Shown here: positions 55,774 through 64,000 of the stretch, in pieces
How positions within the stretch are numbered: position 1 is the stretch's first letter
How the letters are laid out: each line of letters opens with the position of its first letter
Origin: a bacterium
Lineage (GTDB): Bacteria; Bacteroidota; Bacteroidia; Flavobacteriales; Schleiferiaceae
Assembly (NCBI GenBank): GCA_016125155.1
Contig: WGMI01000037.1
Coordinates: forward strand, 1-64,000
Length of the DNA stretch: 64,000 nucleotides
Reading direction: 5' to 3'
The notes under the pieces: model-generated
What the model was told of the DNA's origin: nothing
Databases searched by the model: none
Seen by the model: the letters and a program-made list of their open reading frames with translations, nothing else
Program-made: the position numbers and the translations under genes

Positions 55774-56103
55774 TTAAACGGCAAAACTCTCACCACAACC
55801 GCAGGTTCGGGTTGCATTGGGATTCACAAAACTGAACCCCTTGCCATTCAAGCCGCCTTGATACTCCAACGTGGTTCCCACCAAATACAACAGGCTCTTT
55901 TTGTTCACGGCAATCCGAACCCCACGCTCTTCATAAACGCGGTCGTCGGCCAGGAGTTCATCGGCAAATCCCAACTCATACGACAAACCCGAGCATCCGC
56001 CACTTTGCACACCCACGCGAACGTACGTGGCTTCCGGATTCCGCCCTTCTTGTTGCATCAGCTCGGTCAGCTTGCGTTCCGCTTCAGGGCTTACCGAAAT
56101 CAT
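55774..56103 (-). CDS. sufA: A-type Fe-S carrier (SufA/IscA family)
   Basis: 109 residues from ATG 56103 (MISVSPEAER). The three cluster cysteines are Cys37 (SGGCSGLSY) and Cys101 and Cys103 (TCGCGES). It carries clusters from SufBCD to targets. A GTG at 56124 would add seven residues; the ATG is preferred because relatives start MIxVS. The promoter and palindrome lie upstream. Confidence 0.93.
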   Translation of the reverse strand: MISVSPEAERKLTELMQQEGRNPEATYVRVGVQSGGCSGLSYELGFADELLADDRVYEERGVRIAVNKKSLLYLVGTTLEYQGGLNGKGFSFVNPNATRTCGCGESFAV

Positions 56104-56142
56104 AGCCTGCACAGATTGCGTCACTTTGGGTCTTGTTTAGAA

Positions 56143-56154
56143 CGTTTGCAAACG
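56143..56154. promoter_or_regulatory. Perfect 12-bp palindrome at the suf promoter
   Basis: CGTTTGCAAACG is its own reverse complement. It lies directly downstream of the -7 box and covers the expected start of transcription, where a repressor would block the promoter. The regulator is unknown; an Fe-S sensing Rrf2 protein is a guess. Confidence 0.55.
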
Positions 56155-56186
56155 CAAAGGTAGTCAACGCCGAGGTGTAGCCCCAA
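56155..56186 (-). promoter_or_regulatory. Promoter of the suf operon
   Basis: Minus strand TTG (56186-56184), 21 bases, TACCTTTG (56162-56155), a full match to the Bacteroidota consensus TTG/TAnnTTTG. Transcription would begin about 45 bases before the sufA ATG at 56103. Confidence 0.75.
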
Positions 56187-56469
56187 AGTCATCGCCGGTT
56201 CAATTTCAATCCGCACACCGAACATCGGGTGTAAGACACCAGCCTTATTTCCTACCTGTTCCTGCGGTTTGAAAGCTAAGTATAACACTACAATAAAACA
56301 TGCTTAACGCGCCGTTCATCTTGTGCAGGCCGTGTTGGAACTACAAGATTTTGAGCGATACAAGTCAATTAAAGTTGTTAAATTCGGTGCGTCGCAAAAA
56401 AAGGGAAACCAGCGCGGCTTTTTCGACCGAGAGGTTCGAATTCTGCCGGGGCGCAGCATTTGTCTTAAC

Positions 56470-59400
56470 ATGCACAAGGCCATTCGTTTGTGGAGTGTTT
56501 TCGCTCTGCTGCTTTTGTGCGGCCTCGGACAGATGCTGGCCTGCGTCCCAATTGTAAGCCTGGGAACGCAAATATTTATTTGTCAAGGTTCTTCGATTAC
56601 CCTTTCGGCCTTCAATCCGAACAGTACCTATGTGTGGCACAATGGGAGCACGGCTCCCACCTATACAGCCAGCAGCAGTGGTTTGGTCTATGTGACGGTC
56701 ACCAATGCCTGCGGCTCGACCACCGATTCCATTCAGGTGAATGTCTTGCCCGCCCCCAATGCCTCGCTTGGGCCCGACACCTTTTTGTGTCCGGGTCAAA
56801 GTCTGAGCCTAAGCGTTTTCCCCCAGGCCGGGGTCAATACGGTTTGGAGCACTGGGGCGTCGGGATTGAGTACAGTGATTTCGGCTCCGGGAACTTATTG
56901 GATTCAGCGGTCAAACAGTTGCGGTATAGATCGCGATACCTTGATTGTCTATGGATTGGCGCCCCCAACTGCGGTATTGGATCCGGATTACTGGCGCTGT
57001 GGTTCGACCCCTTTGACCCTTTCGGTACCGGTGGGGCCCTTCGACGCGGTGTTGTGGAGCAACGGAGCGACCACAACGTCCATAGCTGTCTCAGATACCG
57101 GGGCGTATTTGGTCACCCTCAGCAATCCCTGCGGTTCGAACACCTACTCTACCCATGTGGGGGTCTTGCCCGATCCGCAAGATCTGCTTCCCGATGTGGC
57201 TTATTTGTGTCAGAGCGGCAACAGCGTCCTCGATCCCGGCCTGCCCCCCGGACAATACGCATGGAGCAATGGGAGCAGCGGACCTACCTTCAATTTGCAA
57301 CAAAGTGGTTTGATCTGGCTCACCTACAGCGGGCCTTGTGGAACCTTTACCGATACAACTACCGTAATCGTTGAGCCCAACCTATCCATCGACCTAGGGG
57401 CCGATACTTCTTCGTGCAGCCCGATCCGGATCGGGCTGAGCGCCATTCCTGGTATCAGTCTTTTGTGGAGCGATGGGAGCAGCGGAGACAGCCTTACGTT
57501 GACCCAAAGCGGAACCTATTGGGTGACGTACACTTCAAATTGCACTTCGGGCACCGATACGCTCGAGTTTGTCTTGACCACCCCACCTGTGGTTCCTTCC
57601 CTTGATACGCTTTTTCGATGTGCGGGCACTCCTCTGAGCTACAGCGTCCCCGTACAGCCCGGCACTCACATTAGCTGGAACGATCCCTCGCTCAATGGGA
57701 ACAACGTACAATTTGTCCAAGACGGCAACTACATCCTCACGGCTCAGAACGCCTGCGGAACGGCAGCGAGGTCGTTTTATGTGGTAACAAGCACCCCACC
57801 CTTGGCCAATTTGGGGCCCGACAGCGTTTTGTGCGACCGGATTTGGATCAAACCCGCTCAATTCAACTACAACAGCATTGTATGGAGCAATGGATCGACC
57901 GCCGACAGCATCAAGGTCCTGAATGGCACATTTTGGGTAAGCGTAACCAATGGTTGTGGGACCGATCTGGATACCATCGTGTTTACCACCAACATACCGC
58001 CAACCCCAACCCTTCCAGACACCATCGAAAGTTGCCAAGGGCAAAACATTGCACTCTCGGTGCCTTATCGGCCTTTTGCTTCCTATTTGTGGAGCACCGG
58101 AAGCACGACCCAGAATGCGGTCGTCAGTAGTTTGGGGATGCATTGGGTTCAGATTGGCAGTGTTTGCGATACGCTGTACGACACGGTATACGTGGTTCCC
58201 GTAACCCCCTATGCCTTGCCAAATCTTCAATCCCAGTATTCGCTTTGTCCCCAGGACACCTTTGTGATCGAGCTCGACAGCGTCATTCCCAACAACCACG
58301 TCTCCTGGAGCAATGGCATTCAGGGCCGGCGGTTCAGCACAACGGTGCCCGGAGTCTTCATCTTGAGTTTGAGCAATAGCTGCGGTACGGTAACCGATAC
58401 GTTTTCAGTTGTTACCGGGGCGCCGCCTTTGGATGTGATTGGAGACACCATTTCGATCTGTGTCGGACAGAGTCAGATGATTACTGCCCTTGGCAGCGGG
58501 GCCGATTCGGTGTACTGGTTTGACGGGACCAGTGGGGTTCAAACCACGGTGAACAGCGCTGGTTATCATCGGGTGGCACTGCACAACGACTGCGGGGTGC
58601 TCGTCGATAGTTTTCTCGTGGTCTTGGAACAAGGGTTGCCTGTTCTGAATTTAGGCCCCGATGTCGTGGTATGCGGGGGGGGCGCCGTATTGAGCACGGG
58701 GCTGGGTGGAAGCGTCAACCACCTATGGTCGACCGGACACACCAGCAGCAGTCTTTTGGCCACTGCTTTAGGAACCTATTGGGTGCAGGTGAGCAATGCT
58801 TGTCAAACGAGTTATGACACGGTTCAGGTCGATTTGTTGCAGTTTCCGACCACCAATATTCCGCCGGTTTTGACCTTTTGCAACGGAAGCACGCTCAACA
58901 TCGATGTGACCCAACCTCTATCGACTTATTTGTGGAGCGACGGGAATACCAGTGGGGTGGGGACGTTCACCGGTGCCGGCGATTATTGGGTTCAAATCAC
59001 CAATTTGTGCGGAACCCTGACCGACAGCTTTGACCTTCAGTTCTTTGATGCCGTTACCGTCGATCTGGGCCCCGATACCACGTTGTGTCTGGGCGACACC
59101 CTGGTACTCGATGCCGGGGCCGACAATTTGAGCCAGCTTTGGAGCGATGGAAGCACAGGACGGTTCTTGAGGGTCTACCAATCGGGCAGCTATTCGGTTG
59201 CGATTCAAGGTTTCTGCAATTCAGCTACAGACTCTATTCAAGTGCAGTTCTTGGGCGATCCCGTTTTTTCTTTCGGCCCGGAAATCCCCGTGTGTTCGGG
59301 AGGCGATCCGGTTCCCTTGGTGGGTCCCCCCGGTATGGTGACCTATGAATGGAACACGGGGGCCACGACCCCTACTATAAGCACCAACGCCTCAGGGGTC

Positions 59401-60162
59401 TACTGGTTGCGGGTTTCCAATGGTTGCTATACGTGGGTGGACTCGCTCACGGTGGTACCCGACAGCGCAGTACCCCTCGATTTTGGACCGGATACCCTGT
59501 TGTGCCAAGGCACCTTGCTTACCCTCGACGCGGGAACGCCGGTCAACTGGTCGAATGGAGGGTTTGGCTCGGTCTACCAGATCGGAAGTCCGGGTACCTA
59601 CCGGTGTTGGATTGTCAATACCTGCGGCACCTTTGGTGATACCATACGGGTCGATTACGTATCTCCGCTCGAAGAACTGGGGCTTTCCGGAAGTGCGTGC
59701 AGAGATTCTGCCCTAAAGGTAGAGTTGCCCGCAGAAGGGGACTCTGTGGTTTGGTATGACGGATTGCGCAGCTACAATCGAACCCTGACAGCGCCAGGCT
59801 CGTACGGATTTACGCGCTACAATGCCTGTGGAGGTAGCCCGGGTCGCTATGAAGCGGTTTTTGTCGATTGTGAGTGCGGATTGTTTGTACCCGAAAGCTT
59901 TTCCCCCAATGGAGATGGGGTCAACGACTTCTATGAAATCGGCCACAGTTGTACGCTCCGCGATTTCGAACTGTTGATTTTCGACCGGTTTGGCTCGGTG
60001 GTGCACACCGAGTTGCGAGACGATTTTCGCTGGGATGGTACCGTCCAAGGCCAGCCATTGCCCGTTGGGTTGTACCATTGGGTCGCCAATTATCGGTACA
60101 CCCGCAACGGAGTAGACCCCGGATTTAAGACCCAAAGGGGCTCACTCATCTTGATTCGATGA
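56470..60162 (+). CDS. Large secreted repeat protein with T9SS type B tail
   Basis: 1230 residues from ATG 56470 (MHKAIRLWSVFALLLL), signal peptide to about residue 25 (ML-AC). It holds 16 repeats of about 70-80 residues. Each has one Cys near the start (FICQG, FLCPG, TLCLG and so on), a W-S-N/D/T-G-S type turn in the middle (LWSNGA, LWSDGS, VWSTGA) and an N-x-CGT-x-x-D end. So every repeat has its own Cys pair, 16 pairs in total, probably one disulphide each. The end has FVPESFSPNGDGVNDFYE, DRFGSVV and LPVGLYHWVA, a type B sorting domain. Likely a surface adhesin exported by T9SS. An ORF start at 56323 lacks a signal. It overlaps thiL by ATGA. Confidence 0.9.
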   Translation: MHKAIRLWSVFALLLLCGLGQMLACVPIVSLGTQIFICQGSSITLSAFNPNSTYVWHNGSTAPTYTASSSGLVYVTVTNACGSTTDSIQVNVLPAPNASLGPDTFLCPGQSLSLSVFPQAGVNTVWSTGASGLSTVISAPGTYWIQRSNSCGIDRDTLIVYGLAPPTAVLDPDYWRCGSTPLTLSVPVGPFDAVLWSNGATTTSIAVSDTGAYLVTLSNPCGSNTYSTHVGVLPDPQDLLPDVAYLCQSGNSVLDPGLPPGQYAWSNGSSGPTFNLQQSGLIWLTYSGPCGTFTDTTTVIVEPNLSIDLGADTSSCSPIRIGLSAIPGISLLWSDGSSGDSLTLTQSGTYWVTYTSNCTSGTDTLEFVLTTPPVVPSLDTLFRCAGTPLSYSVPVQPGTHISWNDPSLNGNNVQFVQDGNYILTAQNACGTAARSFYVVTSTPPLANLGPDSVLCDRIWIKPAQFNYNSIVWSNGSTADSIKVLNGTFWVSVTNGCGTDLDTIVFTTNIPPTPTLPDTIESCQGQNIALSVPYRPFASYLWSTGSTTQNAVVSSLGMHWVQIGSVCDTLYDTVYVVPVTPYALPNLQSQYSLCPQDTFVIELDSVIPNNHVSWSNGIQGRRFSTTVPGVFILSLSNSCGTVTDTFSVVTGAPPLDVIGDTISICVGQSQMITALGSGADSVYWFDGTSGVQTTVNSAGYHRVALHNDCGVLVDSFLVVLEQGLPVLNLGPDVVVCGGGAVLSTGLGGSVNHLWSTGHTSSSLLATALGTYWVQVSNACQTSYDTVQVDLLQFPTTNIPPVLTFCNGSTLNIDVTQPLSTYLWSDGNTSGVGTFTGAGDYWVQITNLCGTLTDSFDLQFFDAVTVDLGPDTTLCLGDTLVLDAGADNLSQLWSDGSTGRFLRVYQSGSYSVAIQGFCNSATDSIQVQFLGDPVFSFGPEIPVCSGGDPVPLVGPPGMVTYEWNTGATTPTISTNASGVYWLRVSNGCYTWVDSLTVVPDSAVPLDFGPDTLLCQGTLLTLDAGTPVNWSNGGFGSVYQIGSPGTYRCWIVNTCGTFGDTIRVDYVSPLEELGLSGSACRDSALKVELPAEGDSVVWYDGLRSYNRTLTAPGSYGFTRYNACGGSPGRYEAVFVDCECGLFVPESFSPNGDGVNDFYEIGHSCTLRDFELLIFDRFGSVVHTELRDDFRWDGTVQGQPLPVGLYHWVANYRYTRNGVDPGFKTQRGSLILIR

Positions 60163-61220
60163 AGAAGACCACAACACCCCTTTCCGAACTGGGCGAATTC
60201 GGTTTGATCGAACGCATTGCCGCTCAGTTCCAGCCCCAACGCAGCGAAACCGTCTTGGGCATTGGAGACGATGCGGCCATTGTCGAAGCCGCGGGCAACG
60301 AATTGTTGATCAGTACCGATATGCTCGTCGAGGGCATTCATTTTGACCTCACCTATACCCCCCTTCAGCACCTTGGCTACAAAGCGGCCGTGGTCAATTT
60401 TTCAGACATCGCGGCCATGGGGGGAGAGGTGCACCAATTGCTGGTATCCATGGCCTTGTCCAATCGCTTCGGATTGGAAGCGGTCGACGCGTTGTACGAA
60501 GGCATGGCCAAAGCCTGCGATCGGTATGGGGTCGATTTGATCGGCGGAGATACCACGAGCAGCAAGACCGGTTTGGTGCTGTGTCCAACCGTCATGGGGC
60601 GCAGCGCTTCGGGGGGAGCCATTCGACGTTCGGGGGCCCGGCCCCGTCAGCTCATTGTGGTTACGGGCGATTTGGGTGGTGCTTACATCGGGCTTCAGGT
60701 CTTGGAAAGAGAAAAAATAGCCTATACCGGAAACGAAGGGGCGCAACCCGACCTCTCTCCCTATGCCTATGCGGTAGGTCGTTTGCTCAAACCCGAAGCC
60801 CGATTTGATGTGATCGAATGGCTCAGGGAGCAGGGCATCGTGCCTACGGCCATGATCGACCTCTCTGACGGTTTGAGCAGCGATCTGATTCACTTGTGTC
60901 GCAGCAGCCGGGTGGGATGCCGCATTTATGAAGAGCGCCTGCCGATTGCCGAAGAAGTGTACGCGGGCTGTGAAGAATTTCGTTTGAATGCCACCACGGT
61001 CGCATTGAACGGAGGCGAAGACTACGAGTTGTTGTTTACTGTCGACGTGGCGCATTACGATGTGCTCAAACAGAGCGCTCTTGTCACCCTGATTGGAGAA
61101 ACCACGGAGTGGGAAGAAGGCATGCATCTGATCGCCAATACCCAAGAGGTCATTCCCCTCAAGGCCCAAGGGTGGAATCCCCTCTTGGACGCGGAATCTG
61201 TGAACACAGAGGACGAATAA
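60159..61220 (+). CDS. thiL: ThiL, thiamine-monophosphate kinase
   Basis: 353 residues. AIR-synthase-like fold with VLGIGDDAAIVE, STDMLVEGIHFDLTYT (Mg-binding Asp), AAMGGEVHQLLVSMALS, GGDTTSSKTG and IDLSDGLSSDLIHL, ending GGEDYELLFTV. It makes thiamine diphosphate. It overlaps the adhesin stop by 4 bases (ATGA). No other thiamine gene is near. Confidence 0.95.
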   Translation: MKKTTTPLSELGEFGLIERIAAQFQPQRSETVLGIGDDAAIVEAAGNELLISTDMLVEGIHFDLTYTPLQHLGYKAAVVNFSDIAAMGGEVHQLLVSMALSNRFGLEAVDALYEGMAKACDRYGVDLIGGDTTSSKTGLVLCPTVMGRSASGGAIRRSGARPRQLIVVTGDLGGAYIGLQVLEREKIAYTGNEGAQPDLSPYAYAVGRLLKPEARFDVIEWLREQGIVPTAMIDLSDGLSSDLIHLCRSSRVGCRIYEERLPIAEEVYAGCEEFRLNATTVALNGGEDYELLFTVDVAHYDVLKQSALVTLIGETTEWEEGMHLIANTQEVIPLKAQGWNPLLDAESVNTEDE

Positions 61221-61235
61221 GGGTTTCTGTTTTTT

Positions 61236-61820
61236 ATGAGTACTATGCGCATTGTCTTGATTTCCGGGGCCCACCGCACCGGAAGCCGTTCAGCCCAAGT
61301 GGCACGGTATCTCTTCGAGCAATTGAGCGCCCATGCGTCCCGACCCGAAGTATCGCTGATCGATGCCTCCGATTCTCGCATTCCGCTGTTTGACGACCGA
61401 ATGCTTTTGTCAACGGAGCACGCTGAACACCTCCGATCGATCGAAGTGGTTTTGGGTTCCTCTGATGCGGTGGTCATGGTCAGTCCCGAATACAACGGGG
61501 GCATGGCGGGTTCGCTCAAAAACCTCCTCGATTTTTACCGCAAGGAATACGAGCGCAAACCCATGGGGCTGGTCTCGGTGAGCTCTGGCACCTTGGGCGG
61601 TGTCCATGCCCTCCACCAAATGATTGATTTTGCGAGCTATGTCGGGGCGTTTATACTAAACAAGCGATTGATGGTGAGCGAGGTGGACAAGGCTTTTGAC
61701 CCGGTGGGCGGGATGGTTTCCGAGCGCTTGGGCCGAAACGCCTCGATGTTTGTCGAAGAGTTGATGTGGCTCACCGAGGCCATTCACCACCACAAAGAGC
61801 GCACCGGTCTGACCGTTTAA
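61236..61820 (+). CDS. NADPH-dependent FMN reductase
   Basis: 194 residues, flavodoxin-like. LISGAHRTGSRSAQVARYL is the FMN phosphate loop, and VSPEYNGGMAGSLKNLLDF the second conserved part. Reduces flavin, quinones or azo dyes depending on the member; the substrate is not known. It shares four bases (TTAA) with the end of the convergent hydrolase gene. Confidence 0.88.
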   Translation: MSTMRIVLISGAHRTGSRSAQVARYLFEQLSAHASRPEVSLIDASDSRIPLFDDRMLLSTEHAEHLRSIEVVLGSSDAVVMVSPEYNGGMAGSLKNLLDFYRKEYERKPMGLVSVSSGTLGGVHALHQMIDFASYVGAFILNKRLMVSEVDKAFDPVGGMVSERLGRNASMFVEELMWLTEAIHHHKERTGLTV

Positions 61821-62563
61821 ACGGTTCTCAAAAAAGTGCGCAGGTGTTCCAATCCTTGTGGCCCTGCTTCGAGGGGGCCCATATGGCCGTGGGGCAGGGT
61901 GGTCGATTGGAATTGGGATGAGAGTTGGTCGATAGAGGCTCGAATCTCGGGTCCAATGACAGGATCTGCTTGACCGTGGAGGAGCAAGACAGGTTTGCCG
62001 CTCTCCCGCAACAGCCCGCTTCGGTCGCTGCGCAACCGCATACCCTCCAGACTGCCCAAGATGCCTTCCAACGACGCCTCCAAACCCCAGGTGGTGGCTC
62101 GATCGACGGCTTCGGGTCGGGCGATTGCACATTCGGGGTCGAAAAGCCCCCGAACGGTGGTGCGAACGTAGTGCTCGCGATGCGCCCGCGCGGCGTCCAT
62201 GGCCCGAAGTCGAAGCATTTTGCGCTCCTCGGAATCGGCAAAGGGACTGGAATTGATCAAGGTTAGGGAGCGAACCCGAGCCGGGAACCGCTCGAGGATG
62301 GCCAAGGCGATGTATCCCCCCATGCTGTGTCCGATCCAGTGGGGGATTGCGCCGGGGTGTTCCCTTTGAAAGCCTTCGAGCACCCAATCGGCCAGTGCCT
62401 CCATCGATTGAACCTCGCTCAGTGCCGCTCGGCCTGCATGACCTGGAAGGGCTGGAGACCAGACGGTGAATTCGGGGTGCACAGCAGCGGCCCAAGGCTC
62501 CCAAAGCCGGGGAGTTCCGAGATAGCCGTGCAGGAAAACAAGGGTTGGGGTCGTTTGACTCAT
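61817..62563 (-). CDS. Alpha/beta hydrolase
   Basis: 248 residues. HGYLGTPRLWEPW is the oxyanion region, GHSMGGYIAL has the nucleophile Ser, and LPHGHMGPLEAGPQ has the His; the acid is probably in GQADPVIGPE. Substrate unknown. It overlaps the DUF616-like gene by ATGA and the FMN reductase end by 4. Confidence 0.88.
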   Translation of the reverse strand: MSQTTPTLVFLHGYLGTPRLWEPWAAAVHPEFTVWSPALPGHAGRAALSEVQSMEALADWVLEGFQREHPGAIPHWIGHSMGGYIALAILERFPARVRSLTLINSSPFADSEERKMLRLRAMDAARAHREHYVRTTVRGLFDPECAIARPEAVDRATTWGLEASLEGILGSLEGMRLRSDRSGLLRESGKPVLLLHGQADPVIGPEIRASIDQLSSQFQSTTLPHGHMGPLEAGPQGLEHLRTFLRTV

Positions 62564-63225
62564 AAACGGTGAGGGTGCAGGGACAAGAAGGGGGGTTCGA
62601 GGCAGTCGGATTCGAGGATCAAGGGCTCCAGTCCCGTTTGCCTCAGGGCGTGGACCAGGCTGATTTGGTCACGTTCGCTGCCAGATTGATAATATTCCCA
62701 CCAGCATTCATTGAACGCAATGACCCGTGGATCGCGATTGCGTCGGGCAATCAGACCCCCGTTGAGCAAGCCCGCGCCTTCGGGCAGACCTTCCGCCCGG
62801 AGGCGTTGCACGGTTTTCTGAACCCGATCGGCCCGGTCCTTTTGGTGGGCGATGCACCATTCGGCTTCGGCGTACGCACAGTGGCGCTCGGGGTGCCGTG
62901 TAAGGACGATGGGGTGGGTGCGCAACCCATCTATGAGGAGCCCGAGGAGGTCGGTGCCGATAAACTGCATATTGGCGTCGTGCCAAAGAGAGATCTCGAC
63001 CTCGGGAAGGACGCGATGGGGTCGGATTTTATAATCACGGCTGCTTCGACGGGGATCGCCGAAGTGATCCACAATGGCCGTCCAGCGATAGGGCGTTGCT
63101 TTGGGAGGTTGATCGGAAAAACAAACCCAGTCGATGGGGGGGCGACTGGGTTGGTCAGAGAGCGCATCTCGCCCGCCAAGGAGGGCGGTAAACGCGACGA
63201 TAGACGATTGTGCTTTTGGGTTCAC
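62560..63225 (-). CDS. DUF616/TOD1-type glycosyltransferase-like protein
   Basis: 221 residues: AFTALLGGRDALSDQP, DWVCFSDQP, RDYKIRPHRVLPEVEISLWHDANMQ (Asp-rich DxD-like), LTRHPERHCAYAEAEWCI, and a GLLNGGLIARRN segment close to the end. This is the arrangement of DUF616 proteins, which resemble glycosyltransferases. Donor and acceptor unknown. It overlaps the hydrolase gene by 4 bases and follows the outer-membrane gene by 13. Confidence 0.8.
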   Translation of the reverse strand: MNPKAQSSIVAFTALLGGRDALSDQPSRPPIDWVCFSDQPPKATPYRWTAIVDHFGDPRRSSRDYKIRPHRVLPEVEISLWHDANMQFIGTDLLGLLIDGLRTHPIVLTRHPERHCAYAEAEWCIAHQKDRADRVQKTVQRLRAEGLPEGAGLLNGGLIARRNRDPRVIAFNECWWEYYQSGSERDQISLVHALRQTGLEPLILESDCLEPPFLSLHPHRL

Positions 63226-63238
63226 AGACCCAAAGCTA

Positions 63239-64000
63239 TCAATCCGTCATAATGGTCAAACCCAAAGTGGGGCTGAATGCGCGGTTGACGAAGGGGCTAC
63301 CCGCGTAGTAGTTCCAATGCAACCGAAATTTGGAGTGGATGGCAAAGCCCACGCTCAGTTGATTGAGCACAAAGGCATCGGCATCGCCTTTTCCGAGATT
63401 GTCGTAGAACGACATATTCCCCCCGAGAACCCCGAGCCGGTCGCTGACAAAAAAGCTGACCCCGGGAACGATATCGGTATAGAAGAACGTGGTGCCCAAT
63501 GCAGCTTCGTGCATCAAGCCCACTTCTTGACGGCCGGCTCCAATGACAGGCATGTCCAGACCGAGTCGCGCTATTCCCTCAAGACGGGCGTTGACTTTGC
63601 CGTGTTGCGCACAATAGGTGGCGAGCGGATACGATACTTGACCTGTAATGTTGGCTCCGCCCCCGACCAGCCGCTGAATAGCATCTTGTTGTGCCCCGGT
63701 GGGCTCGCCGGATTTGAGGTTTTGGTTCGGATCCAAGTCTCGATCCATGGTGGAAAGGGCAGTTCCCACGGCAATGCGCAATGCTCCGGCATAGGTGGCA
63801 TAGGGCTCGAAGCCCACAGTGTATTGTTCCGTGGCCGGGTTGTACGACATCCAGGCCGTTTTGAGGAAGCGATGCGGGTCGCCCAGCCTCTGGCCGAGAT
63901 AGAACAACTCGGTATGCGTCGTCTTGGACGCGGGCAACCAAGCCAGTTTTCCGCAGGCAATGTGGCGATAGCGGAATTCCTCGGCGATGGCGTCGATTCG
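63239..64000 (-). CDS. Outer-membrane or surface protein, N-terminus beyond the window
   Basis: 253 residues are visible; the frame stays open to the right edge, and a TTG at 63937 is not needed as a start. The end has alternating beta strands (FRLHWNYYAGSPFVNRAFSPTLGLTIMTD), VSFFVSDRLGVLGGNMSFYDNL and EVGLMHEAALGTTFFYTD, as in Bacteroidota outer-membrane barrels of unknown role. It precedes the DUF616-like and hydrolase genes on the minus strand. Confidence 0.75.
   Translation of the reverse strand, partial: RIDAIAEEFRYRHIACGKLAWLPASKTTHTELFYLGQRLGDPHRFLKTAWMSYNPATEQYTVGFEPYATYAGALRIAVGTALSTMDRDLDPNQNLKSGEPTGAQQDAIQRLVGGGANITGQVSYPLATYCAQHGKVNARLEGIARLGLDMPVIGAGRQEVGLMHEAALGTTFFYTDIVPGVSFFVSDRLGVLGGNMSFYDNLGKGDADAFVLNQLSVGFAIHSKFRLHWNYYAGSPFVNRAFSPTLGLTIMTD

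Larger units (their letters stand above)
56104..56469. other. Intergenic region between sufA and the adhesin gene
   Basis: About 366 bases. The left side holds the suf promoter and palindrome. The rest (56190-56469) shows no gene and no clear promoter for the adhesin, only TAAATTCG near 56378 as a weak -7 candidate with a TTG about 25 bases upstream. Confidence 0.5.

Noticed and set aside
1-64000. Genome-wide reassignment of TAG to a sense codon
   Set aside because: TAG ends six genes at the right place, including two of the three genes that carry an internal TAG. A full code change would extend these proteins without reason.
1-64000. Mobile elements, CRISPR, prophage
   Set aside because: No transposase, integrase, direct-repeat array or phage structural gene was seen.

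Overview
The window reads as a chromosomal segment of a Bacteroidota bacterium, most likely in or near Flavobacteriales. The evidence is a complete gldKLMN set with a PorP/SprF-type protein, C-terminal sorting domains of the type IX secretion system (T9SS), a MoxR-Bat operon, SprF/GldK-type signal peptides, and promoter-like sequences of the Bacteroidota type (TTG, then TAnnTTTG). Most genes are GC-rich (about 55% by eye). No rRNA, convincing tRNA, transposase, phage gene or CRISPR array was seen. The placement below phylum is inference.

Layout. 1-3117: tail of one T9SS-sorted protein, a second T9SS type B protein, and an Uup-like ABC-F ATPase. 3242-5350: an NfeD-like protein and a flotillin, each with one in-frame TAG. 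5394-8620 (minus): GNAT, a secreted protein of unknown function, an M1 peptidase. 8720-9748: radical SAM/SPASM protein. 9756-12812 (minus): hemW, cyclase-family protein, YjbR-like protein, and a MORN/TonB-type protein with a third in-frame TAG. 12905-16712: lipoprotein, a 770-bp gene-free stretch with repeats, an SDR epimerase, trhO, a small unknown gene. 16722-25698 (minus): moxR, DUF58, batA-E and a glycosyltransferase. 25879-28212: hybrid sensor with a degenerate kinase domain. 28242-37427 (minus): Rrf2, cupin, ALDH, CorA, then secG, a TPR gene, lptE, a sigma-54 activator and miaB.

37678-46921: topA, an arginase-like pseudoenzyme, porP, gldK, gldL, gldM and gldN, the core of gliding/T9SS. 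46986-52231: FAD oxidoreductase, DUF983, a second ABC-F protein, M16 peptidase and AlkD. 52239-56103 (minus): sufA-B-C-D behind a good promoter and a palindrome. 56470-61820: a 1230-residue repeat adhesin translationally coupled to thiL, then an FMN reductase. 61817-64000 (minus): alpha/beta hydrolase, DUF616-like protein and an outer-membrane protein cut by the right edge.

How it fits together: the gld/porP genes build the secretion machine, and the type A/B tails at both ends of the window are its cargo. The Bat operon, LptE and SecG serve the envelope; Suf builds Fe-S clusters that HemW, MiaB and the SPASM protein use.

The most unusual signal is that three otherwise intact genes in the first 10.6 kb are each interrupted exactly once, always by TAG and never by a frameshift. 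In two of them the TAG lies between domains. TAG is also the normal terminator of six genes here, so a global code change is unlikely. Context-dependent amber readthrough, a suppressor tRNA elsewhere, recent gene decay and assembly error all remain open.
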